Origin: an uncultured Bacilli bacterium
Lineage (GTDB): Bacteria > Bacillota_I > Bacilli_A > RF39 > UBA660
DNA length: 64,000 bases
Reading direction: 5' to 3'
Assembly: GCA_934119955.1 (NCBI GenBank)
Contig: CAKOSZ010000002.1
Span: 1-64,000 of the forward strand
Part shown: in pieces, positions 7,143 to 15,900 of the stretch
How positions within the stretch are numbered: the first letter of the stretch is position 1
Layout: every line of letters begins with the position of its first letter
Program-made: the position numbers and the translations under genes
The notes under the pieces: generated by a model
What the model was told of the DNA's origin: nothing
Databases searched by the model: none
Seen by the model: only the letters and a program-made list of their open reading frames with translations

Positions 7143-8803
7143 TTAATATCTAAAATAATTGGTAAGATAATAGGCTTTCTACCGGTTAGTTCATAAATAT
7201 AAGTACTTATATTTGTTTGTAGATTGCTTTTTATATCTTGAAAATTAATACTATTTTCTTTTAATTTAGTAGTTATTAATAAACTACATTTAAGTTCTAA
7301 CATATTAATAAGTTCGGTGTTATCATTAACTTGAATAAAACCACGAGTTACAATATTTGGTTTTGTTAAAAGTTTTTTATTTTTCATGTCAATATTTGAA
7401 ACAATAACTAAAATACCATCACTGGCCATGATTTTTCTATCTCTTATAACTTGACTTGCTACCTCTGATGCTCTTGAACTATTTATATAGATATCATCAC
7501 ATTTAACTTTTTCTCCTTGATATATTTTGTGGTTATCTAAAATAAGAGTATCTCCATTATCAAGAATAAAGGTATTTTCTTTTTTAACACCACACATGAT
7601 TGCTAAATCAGCATGACTTTTTAGCATTCTGTATTCTCCATGAAAAGGTAACATATAATTTGGTTGAAGTAATCTAATCATAAGTTTTAATTCTTCTTTA
7701 TTAGCATGACCTGAGGTGTGAATATTAGAAATATTTGAATTAGTATATACCTTAACACCTTGTAAACATAGTTTATTAATAGTTCTTGAAATACTTAATG
7801 CATTGCCAGGAATTGGACTAGATGAAAATACAACAACATCATCTGGTCTTAGTTTTATGTGTTTGTGTTCTAAATTAGCAATTCTTGATAAGGCTGCAAG
7901 TGGTTCTCCTTGGCTACCTGTACATAAAATACAAACTTCTTTTGGTTTAAAAGTATTGGCTTCTTCGGGGGAGATAAATAGTTCTTTATGATTTATGTAT
8001 CCTCCTTTAATAGAAATTTCTATATTTGATTCCATACTACGACCAAATATACATATTTTTCTTTTATGTTTATAACAAGTTTCAACTATGTGTTTTAATC
8101 TATATATGTTAGAAGCAAAAGTTGCGATTATGATACGACTATTAGTTTCAGTATCAAAAATATCATTTAAGGCAGCATCAACTTGGGATTCACTATTTGA
8201 AATGCCATCATTTAAAGCATTGGTAGAATCACTTACTAATAAGTCAACTCCTTCTTCGCCAATAGATGCCATTTTATGTAAATCAGCCATTGGACCAACA
8301 GGAGTAAAATCAAATTTAAAGTCCCCAGTTGTAACAATAGTTCCATCAGGTGTTTTAACTCTAATTCCATGTGAATCAGGAACAGAGTGGGTTGTTCTAA
8401 AAAAGTCTACTTCAAAATGTTTAAATTTATAAACATCATCGCTATTATAGGCGAATAAATTATCAAAACGAAGATTTTTATCTGCTAACTTCATTTTAAT
8501 AAGTTCACAGGCTTGATTTGGAGCATAGATATTTTTAATATCAACCATTTGAATTAAAATAGGAATGGCTCCTATATGATCTTCATGTCCATGAGTAATA
8601 AACAAAGCCTTAATCTTATTTTCATTTTCTTTTAAATATGTATAATCAGGAACACTATAATCAATTCCTAAAACTGTAAGTTCAGCAAAAGATATACCAG
8701 CATCAATTAAAATAATTTCATCATCATGTTCAATTGCATACATATTTTTACCAATTTCACCCAAACCACCTAAAATGATAAAACGTGTTTTTGGTTTTTC
8801 CAT
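7130..8803 (-). CDS. rnj: Ribonuclease J
   Basis: RNase J is a metallo-beta-lactamase/beta-CASP ribonuclease with endonuclease and 5'-3' exonuclease activity, central to mRNA turnover and rRNA maturation in Firmicutes. The 557-residue protein has the zinc-binding motif HGHEDHIG at residues 71-78 and further metal ligands in TTGDFKFD. The beta-CASP domain includes CTGSQGEP and NIHTSGHANKEELKLMIRLL, and a C-terminal domain ends the protein, matching the usual length of about 555. The ATG at 8803 follows a strong AGGAGG. It has its own promoter and terminator. Only one copy is in the window, so J1 versus J2 cannot be assigned. Confidence 0.95.
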   Translation of the reverse strand: MEKPKTRFIILGGLGEIGKNMYAIEHDDEIILIDAGISFAELTVLGIDYSVPDYTYLKENENKIKALFITHGHEDHIGAIPILIQMVDIKNIYAPNQACELIKMKLADKNLRFDNLFAYNSDDVYKFKHFEVDFFRTTHSVPDSHGIRVKTPDGTIVTTGDFKFDFTPVGPMADLHKMASIGEEGVDLLVSDSTNALNDGISNSESQVDAALNDIFDTETNSRIIIATFASNIYRLKHIVETCYKHKRKICIFGRSMESNIEISIKGGYINHKELFISPEEANTFKPKEVCILCTGSQGEPLAALSRIANLEHKHIKLRPDDVVVFSSSPIPGNALSISRTINKLCLQGVKVYTNSNISNIHTSGHANKEELKLMIRLLQPNYMLPFHGEYRMLKSHADLAIMCGVKKENTFILDNGDTLILDNHKIYQGEKVKCDDIYINSSRASEVASQVIRDRKIMASDGILVIVSNIDMKNKKLLTKPNIVTRGFIQVNDNTELINMLELKCSLLITTKLKENSINFQDIKSNLQTNISTYIYELTGRKPIILPIILDIKRNS

Positions 8804-8842
8804 TAAATCCTCCTTTCTTTACGTAAAAGAACTAACTTTAAC

Positions 8843-8871
8843 ATTATACAATTTTTTTTATAAAATGTCTA
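8843..8871 (-). promoter_or_regulatory. Sigma-A promoter of rnj
   Basis: On the minus strand TAGACA (8866-8871) is followed after 17 bases by a perfect TATAAT (8843-8848), about 40 bases upstream of the rnj ATG. Confidence 0.75.
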
Positions 8872-8875
8872 GAAA

Positions 8876-8923
8876 AAGTAGATTTTTAAACTGAAAATTG
8901 TTATACTTAAATAAAGTAGGTGG
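8876..8923 (+). promoter_or_regulatory. Promoter and RBS of the first giant pilin-like gene
   Basis: An extended -10 (TGTTATACT, hexamer 8902-8907) is followed by AGGTGG (8918-8923), which sets the GTG start at 8929. The upstream block TAGATTTTTAAA..AAAATTGTTATA is repeated almost exactly before the second giant gene (about 12939-12968), so the two paralogs share promoter sequence. No good -35 is present, as is common for extended -10 promoters. Confidence 0.6.
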
Positions 8924-8928
8924 TGTTT

Positions 8929-11900
8929 GTGAAAAATAAAAAAGGATTTACCTTAGTAGAGTTATTATCAACAATAGCAATACTTGCAGTAATACTTGGA
9001 ATAGCAAGTGCTAGTTATATAGGAATTAAAAGACATATAAGAAGGTCTTATTATAACACCCTTGAAGAATCTCTTTTAGTAAGTGGGGGAGAATATTTTT
9101 CTTACACAACTGATAAACCAAATATATTTGGAGATGAGAAACAAGTTAGTTTAAAAGATTTAATAGAAGGAAAATATATAACCGAAGTAATAGATCAAAA
9201 AGGAAATAGTTGTAATTTAAGTGGTAGTTATGTTACAGCTTACAAAAATTCAAGTGATAAAAGTGATTATTATGTATGTTTAAAATGTCCTGAGGATGAT
9301 TATCCAAATGATAAAGATAATATAAATAAAGCATGTAGTGGTGAAGTTACATATGGTCTTAGAATGATAGCAACAATTGGTAATACTAGTAAATTATATA
9401 AAGAAGGAGAATATACTAATCAAGATGTAAAATTAACTTTTCAAACCTATAATGATGTAACAGATATAGAAGTAAAAAAAGATAACAAAGTAGTTGATAA
9501 ATGTACTATGACAGATAAAAATGGACTTAAAAGTTGTAGTATAGAAATAATATCAAGTGGTAAGTATGAATATTATGGCTATAATAAAAATAATAATAAT
9601 CAAACTAAAAGTGGAACAATTGATATATTAATAGATAAAGTAAAACCAGTGTTTAATGTATATGATGATGAATCTTTAATTAGTAATAATTTAGTTTTAA
9701 AATCAATTGAAAATAATACAAGTATTATAGTAAATGTTAAAGATATAAAAGATTTAGATAGTGGTGTTAAAACAATTAAGTATACATTTGATAGTAACTA
9801 TACAAACATAGATAGAACAAAAAAAGAATTTAAAATTGAAAAAGAACTTAATCTAGGAAAAACTAATTTAAAAATTGAAGTAGAAGATTATGCTGGAAAT
9901 ATTAATACAAGAGTAATTACTTATGAAATATATAAAGAAACTACTAAACCAGATACAACCTATTGTAATACTTTAACTTATAATGGAAATAATCAAACTT
10001 TAACTAAGGAAAGTGATAGTTTTACATTTAGTAATAATGTTAAAAAGAATGCTGGTACTTACGAAGTAGTTGCTAAACTAAATAAAAATTATAGATGGCA
10101 AGATAAAACAAATGATGATGTTAAAATAAATTGTTCAATAGGTGAAAAGGATGTAATAATTCAGGCTAATGATCAAATGCTTACAGAGGATAGTAATTTA
10201 AATCAATCACTTGATCAAGTTACAACAACAGGTTTAGTTACAGGAGATAAATTAGAAAGTATAAAATTAACTGCAAGTGGAGAATTAGAAACTGGAAGTA
10301 TTATTCCAAGTGATGCCGTTATTAAAAATGGTTCAAATAATGTTAATGATAATTATAATATTACTTACAAAAACGGAACATATAAAAGAGATACAAAGGT
10401 ATGTGCAAATATTCATGTTAATGGTGCTTCTAAACTAGGAACTAGTACCAGCGATATGGAATTATGTTGTAATTCAACAAATGGTTCTTCTTGTGATATA
10501 ACACTTCCATCAATTACTCCAAAAAGTGGTTTTATAGCACTTGGTTATAGTGATGATGGAGACGCATTAACAAGTGCTAGTTATCAAGCAAATCAAACTG
10601 TAACAATTTATAAACCAACAAGTGATGAGGGGGAATTAGCAAGTTACTATGCAATTACTCGTAGTACTACTAGAAATTCTTATAACGTTACTTTTGACTT
10701 AAACGGAGCCACATCTTATACAATCGGGGGAAGTACTTATACAGCATCTAAAACATTTAGTTGTAATGCAGATTACGCTTATAATGGAGATGAGTTACCA
10801 GATGAATGTGGAATAACCTTACCAACAATTACAAGAACAGGCGGGAAAGTGTATGGTTGGAGTGAAGATAATGAAGCACGTAGTGCAACTTATCAAGTTA
10901 ATCAAGTAATAACTCTTCATGATGATATTGATTTATTTGCAATTACTTCAAGAACCGTTACCTTGACTTTAAATGCAAATGGTGGTACAACTACAATCTC
11001 TCCAATAAATGGAGAAGTATTTAATTTAAATACCGGGGCAAGTATGGTAATACCAGCTTATAATTACAGTAATATGTGTCGTACAGGAACTAATTATACA
11101 AATTTTTCTAAGGGTAATTTTTCAGCCAATGGAAATTTAATAGGTTATAAGTATATCGGTTTAACAGATGATAATGGTTCAAATACTGTTAAATATTGCC
11201 AAGGTAATTATATATTTATTGAAAAAAATACAACTTTATATGCAATTTGGAACGAAGATTATGCAACAACATTAGTTACAAGTGGAGATAATTTAAATTT
11301 AAGAACTGGTTGTGGTACAAATTATGGAACAACAGGTTCATCAATGTCAGGATCAACTACAATTTATGTTAATAAACAGGGTTCTGCATATAGTTCTGGT
11401 TATATGGGTTACTGGGTAAAATATGGTTCAAGAACAGGTTGTGCATCTAGTAAATATTTAAGATCATTTATGTATTACCCAGCAAATAATAGTTGCCAAA
11501 GAACAGATTATGTTTGTAACGGAGGAACCGCAGCAGATGTTACCCTAACTCCGGATGTTATAAATCTTAATTTGAAAAAAAGTGATATGTTATCAAAAAA
11601 CATTAATATAGATAGTAGATGTGGTAATATTATAGATACTTCTATAAGTGATCCTAGTCTTGCTAATATAAGTAAATCAGGAAATAGTATTACAGTAACT
11701 GCTAAGTCAGACTCTGTTCCTTTAAATCAAACTAAAACAACTGATGTTACTGTTACAGCAGAGTGGGGCTGTACTGCTTCAACCAAGGTAATTGTTAAAA
11801 ATACAGAAGCAACAGCCCCAGATATTACAATTTCTGTTAGTGGAGATTCATCAACTTGTAGTGACTCATATATAAAAGGAGCAACGGCAACAGTTACATG

Positions 11901-12375
11901 CAGATCAGACTTACCAATAACTTCATATTCTGCTACAATTGGTTCAACTTCATATTCACCAACAACCTCAGGGAATACTAAAACTTCAACAATTAGTTTA
12001 TCTTCAACTGGTTCTAAAACAATAAATGTAACTTGTTCAAATGCTGAAGGAACTTCTACTGCTTCAAAGAGTGTTTCAATTAAAGTTAAAAATGCTTCTT
12101 CTACATGTGGATGTTCAGTGCGTTATGATTATTCATCAGCAGGAAGTACATGTAGCAGATGTACAAGTTGGAGTTTAGTTTATTCGGGAACTGCACAAAC
12201 AGGGCAAACTAGTATACCAACAAAGTGTTATTCTTCATCAAGTCGTAAAGATTTTAGAAAATCAGTTTACAAAAATCGTGTTAGTCTTGGAAGTAATTGG
12301 TATAAATATGATTGGAAGCAATATAAATGCACATCATTTGCTTGTAAAACTTATAAGACATGTTGTCATACATAG
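8929..12375 (+). CDS. Giant prepilin-type surface protein, copy 1 (1148 aa)
   Basis: The N-terminus is a class III/type IV prepilin signal: a short basic leader, then KKGFTLVELLSTIAILAVIL with cleavage expected between Gly and Phe and Glu at +5, running into one long hydrophobic helix. After a pilin-like head (to about 9,640) come an MBG-like domain (about 10,140-10,390), two Listeria-Bacteroides-type repeats (about 10,390-10,960), a bacterial SH3-like domain (DNLNLRTGCGTNYG, about 11,260-11,480), Ig-like domains (about 11,560-12,100) and a Cys-rich tail ending ACKTYKTCCHT. No sortase motif is present. Typical pilins are 100-200 aa, so this looks like a pilin fused to a stalk and adhesive tip. 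The GTG at 8929 has AGGTGG at correct spacing. Assembly genes are not in the window. Confidence 0.8.
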   Translation: MKNKKGFTLVELLSTIAILAVILGIASASYIGIKRHIRRSYYNTLEESLLVSGGEYFSYTTDKPNIFGDEKQVSLKDLIEGKYITEVIDQKGNSCNLSGSYVTAYKNSSDKSDYYVCLKCPEDDYPNDKDNINKACSGEVTYGLRMIATIGNTSKLYKEGEYTNQDVKLTFQTYNDVTDIEVKKDNKVVDKCTMTDKNGLKSCSIEIISSGKYEYYGYNKNNNNQTKSGTIDILIDKVKPVFNVYDDESLISNNLVLKSIENNTSIIVNVKDIKDLDSGVKTIKYTFDSNYTNIDRTKKEFKIEKELNLGKTNLKIEVEDYAGNINTRVITYEIYKETTKPDTTYCNTLTYNGNNQTLTKESDSFTFSNNVKKNAGTYEVVAKLNKNYRWQDKTNDDVKINCSIGEKDVIIQANDQMLTEDSNLNQSLDQVTTTGLVTGDKLESIKLTASGELETGSIIPSDAVIKNGSNNVNDNYNITYKNGTYKRDTKVCANIHVNGASKLGTSTSDMELCCNSTNGSSCDITLPSITPKSGFIALGYSDDGDALTSASYQANQTVTIYKPTSDEGELASYYAITRSTTRNSYNVTFDLNGATSYTIGGSTYTASKTFSCNADYAYNGDELPDECGITLPTITRTGGKVYGWSEDNEARSATYQVNQVITLHDDIDLFAITSRTVTLTLNANGGTTTISPINGEVFNLNTGASMVIPAYNYSNMCRTGTNYTNFSKGNFSANGNLIGYKYIGLTDDNGSNTVKYCQGNYIFIEKNTTLYAIWNEDYATTLVTSGDNLNLRTGCGTNYGTTGSSMSGSTTIYVNKQGSAYSSGYMGYWVKYGSRTGCASSKYLRSFMYYPANNSCQRTDYVCNGGTAADVTLTPDVINLNLKKSDMLSKNINIDSRCGNIIDTSISDPSLANISKSGNSITVTAKSDSVPLNQTKTTDVTVTAEWGCTASTKVIVKNTEATAPDITISVSGDSSTCSDSYIKGATATVTCRSDLPITSYSATIGSTSYSPTTSGNTKTSTISLSSTGSKTINVTCSNAEGTSTASKSVSIKVKNASSTCGCSVRYDYSSAGSTCSRCTSWSLVYSGTAQTGQTSIPTKCYSSSSRKDFRKSVYKNRVSLGSNWYKYDWKQYKCTSFACKTYKTCCHT

Positions 12376-12383
12376 AAGTATTT

Positions 12384-12777
12384 ATGAAAAATATAAAACT
12401 TAGTAAAAAAAATATAATAATTACAAGTATAGTTTTAATTATAGTAATTAGTATAGTATCTCTAAAATTAAGACAACGATAAAACACCTAATTTAGAAAA
12501 GCCAACTGTAATACTTGGAGAAAAAAGATTAGAAGGTACTAACTATATATCAAATTTAATGAAAAGTTATACTGTTCCTAATTTATTAGAATATGCTAAA
12601 AATAATAAACTTGATAGTATTTCACTTAAAAATTTAAGTGAAATATTTAAAATAGACATAAAAGAATTTGAAAATGCGGAGTATAATTGTAAAAAAGATA
12701 CAACCATGATTACTTTTAAAAGTGATTATAGTAATTATTTATTTTCAATTGATTGTAGTTTATTTTACCTAAAATAA
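12384..12777 (+). pseudogene. Frameshifted small membrane protein downstream of giant pilin 1
   Basis: From ATG 12384 the frame gives MKNIKLSKKN, a hydrophobic helix (about 20 residues) and SLKLRQR, then stops at 12480. The adjacent frame continues without a stop from the same point as DNDKTPNLEKPTVILGEKRL... to 12777. One extra base near 12470 therefore splits a membrane-anchored protein of about 131 aa. The second giant gene is also followed by a one-helix membrane protein, but the two soluble parts are not obviously alike. The ribosome-binding site here is AGAAG where the intact counterpart has AGGAGG. The 72-codon piece starting at 12559 could be translated alone but lacks a clear site. 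A true frameshift versus a sequencing error cannot be settled here. Confidence 0.6.
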
Positions 12778-12780
12778 TTA

Positions 12781-12812
12781 AAAGTGAAGATGAGTTTTTA
12801 TCTTCACTTTTT
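12781..12812 (+). terminator. Rho-independent terminator after the first giant pilin unit
   Basis: AAAGTGAAGAT (12781-12791) and ATCTTCACTTT (12800-12810) form an 11-bp stem with an 8-base loop, followed by T residues. It separates the two giant pilin units. The remainder of 12813-12938 shows no gene. Confidence 0.8.
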
Positions 12813-12938
12813 AATAAAAAATGTGAATTAATAAAATTTAGTGTGAAGTTGAAACAAATAAGCAATAAAATTTAATTTGTTTTATTAAAGATATAATTTT
12901 TAGTCTAAATGTAAGTTATAAAAAAATGATAACAAATA

Positions 12939-12990
12939 GTAGATTTTTAAATTAAAAATTGTTATAATTATATAAGATAGGATTGATATT
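12939..12990 (+). promoter_or_regulatory. Promoter region of the second giant pilin-like gene
   Basis: A perfect extended -10, TGTTATAAT (hexamer 12963-12968), lies 22 bases before the ATG at 12991. The preceding TAGATTTTTAAATTAAAAATTG copies the region before the first giant gene. A weak TAGGAT ribosome-binding site follows. Confidence 0.6.
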
Positions 12991-15900
12991 ATGAAAGATA
13001 AAAAAGGATTTACGTTAGTAGAATTATTATCAACAATAGCAATACTTGCAGTAATACTTGGAATAGCAAGTGCTAGTTACATAGGAATTAAAAGACATAT
13101 AAGAAGGTCTTATTATAACACACTTGAAGAATCAATTTTAGTAAGTGGGGGAGAATATTTTTCTTACACAACTGATAAACCAAATATATTTGGAGATGAG
13201 AAAAAAATTAGTTTAGAAAAACTAGTAGAAGGAAAATATATAACCGAAGTAATAGATCAAAAAGGGAAAAGTTGTAATTTAAGTGGTAGTTATGTTACAG
13301 CTTACAAAAATTCAAGTGATAAAAGTGATTATTATGTATGTTTAAAATGTCCTGAGGATGATTATCCAAATGATAAAGATAATATAAATAAAGCATGTAG
13401 TGGTGAAGTTACATATGGTCTTAGAATGATAGCAACAATTGGTAATACTAGTAAATTATATAAAGAAGGAGAATATACTAATCAAGATGTAAAATTAACT
13501 TTTCAAACCTATAATGATGTAACAGATATAGAAGTAAAAAAAGATAACAAAGTAGTTGATAAATGTACTATGACAGATAAAAATGGACTTAAAAGTTGTA
13601 GTATAGAAATAATATCAAGTGGTAAGTATGAATATTATGGCTATAATAAAAATAATAATAATCAAACTAAAAGTGGAACAATTGATATATTAATAGATAA
13701 TGTAAAACCAGAGTTTAATGTATATGACGATGAATCTTTAATTAATAAAAAAGAAGTTTTAAAATCAACTGAAAGTAATAATACAAGTATTATAGTAAAT
13801 GTTAAAAATATAAAAGATTTAAATAGTGGTGTTAAAACAATTAAATATACCTTTGATAGTAACTATACAAACATAGATAGAACAAAAGAAGAATTTAAAA
13901 TTGAAAAAAAACTTAATCTAGGAAAAACTAATTTAAAAATCAAAGTAGAAGATTATGCTGGAAATATTAATACAAGAGTAATTACTTATGAAGTTTATAA
14001 AAAAACTGCTAAACCAGATACAGCCTATTGTAATACTTTAACCTATAATGGAAATAATCAAACTTTAACTAAGACAGGTGATAATTTTACATTTAGTAAT
14101 AATGTTAAAAAGAATGCTGGTACTTACGAAGTAGTTGCTAAACTAAATGAAAATTATAGATGGCAAGATGATAAAAATGATGATATTAAAATAAATTGTT
14201 CAATAGATAAGAAAAGTATTGCAGTTACTTGGAATAATCCAACTTTAACTTATAATGGTGCTAATCAAGGACCAACACCAAGTGCTATAAGCGGAGTAAC
14301 AGGAGAAACAATTAATTTAACAAGAACAACTAGTAAAAATGCAGGAAACTATACATCAACTGCAACATGTTCCAAAGTAACAGGAGGAAATGCAACATGT
14401 AATAACTATACATTAAGTTCAAATAAAAAAGCATTTACAATAAATAAAGCAACGCCAACATTAACATTAAGTGCAGCAAGTGGAAGTGTAAATGCAGGAA
14501 GTAGTATAACATTTACAGAAAAAGCAAATGTTGCTGGAAGTTTTGGAAACGTATCAGGAACAACAGGAGTAGCAAAAGTAAGCCCAGCAAGTTATAAAGG
14601 TGTAGCAGCAAATACAGCAAAAACAGTAACAGTAACAGGAGTAAGTAATGGTAACAGTACAATAACAATAACATTTACTCCAACAGATAAAACAAATTAT
14701 AATACAAAAACAGCAACCTATACTGTAAAGGGATATAAAGTAGCAAGTCTTGGAAGTTGTAACACATTAACATATAATGGAACAAGTCAAACATTGGCTG
14801 CAAATGGAACAGGTGTAAGTTATACAAATAACTCAGGAACAAATGCAACAAGTTATACAGTAACAGTAGCGGTAATAAATGGATATAGATTTAGCGATAA
14901 CACAACAAGTAAAACTTTAAGTTGTTCAATCGCAAAGAAAACAGTAGCAGTAACATGGACAGCAGGAACTTATACTTATAATGGAAGTGATCAAGGACCA
15001 ACACCAAGTGCTATAAGCGGAGTAACAGGAGAAACAATTAATTTAACAAGAACAACTAGTAAAAATGCAGGAAACTATACATCAACTGCAACATGTTCCA
15101 AAGTAACAGGAGGAAATGCAACATGTAATAACTATACATTAAGTTCAAATAAAAAAGCATTTACAATAAATAAAGCAACGCCAACATTAACATTAAGTGC
15201 AGCAAGTGGAAGTGTAAATGCAGGAAGTAGTATAACATTTACAGAAAAAGCAAATGTTGCTGGAAGTTTTGGAAACGTATCAGGAACAACAGGAGTAGCA
15301 AAAGTAAGCCCAGCAAGTTATAAAGGTGTAGCAGCAAATACAGCAAAAACAGTAACAGTAACAGGAGTAAGTAATGGTAACAGTACAATAACAATAACAT
15401 TTACTCCAACAGATAAAACAAATTATAATACAAAAACAGCAACCTATACTGTAAAGGGATATAAAGTAGCAAGTCTTGGAAGTTGTAACACATTAACATA
15501 TAATGGAACAAGTCAAACATTGGCTGCAAATGGAACAGGTGTAAGTTATACAAATAACTCAGGAACAAATGCAACAAGTTATACAGTAACAGTAGCGGTA
15601 ATAAATGGATATAGATTTAGTGATAATACAACAAGTAAAACATTAAGTTGTTCAATTGCAAAAAGAAAAATAACAATAAAAGCAAATGATCAAAAAATTA
15701 CAACAAGTGTTAGTTCATTACCTAGTGATGTTACAGTAACAAATTTAGCCTCAGGAGATACTTTATCAAGTATAAAACTAACTGAAAGTGGAGGATCGGA
15801 AACAGGAAATATTATTCCAAGTAATGCTGTTATTGTAAGAGGTACAAATACAGTTACAAGTAATTATAATATTACTTACAAAAACGGAACTTATAAAAGA

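Noticed and set aside
8088..8432. 114-codon plus-strand frame inside rnj
   Set aside because: It is antisense to a well-supported ribonuclease J gene and has no recognisable domain.
12281..12487. Open frame of 68 codons on the minus strand at the end of giant pilin 1
   Set aside because: It lies antisense to the pilin tail and the frameshifted small gene, has no ribosome-binding site and an AT-driven, composition-biased sequence.
14265..15716. Possible CRISPR array or phage tail repeat
   Set aside because: The units are 726 bp, in frame, and encode protein domains without spacers.
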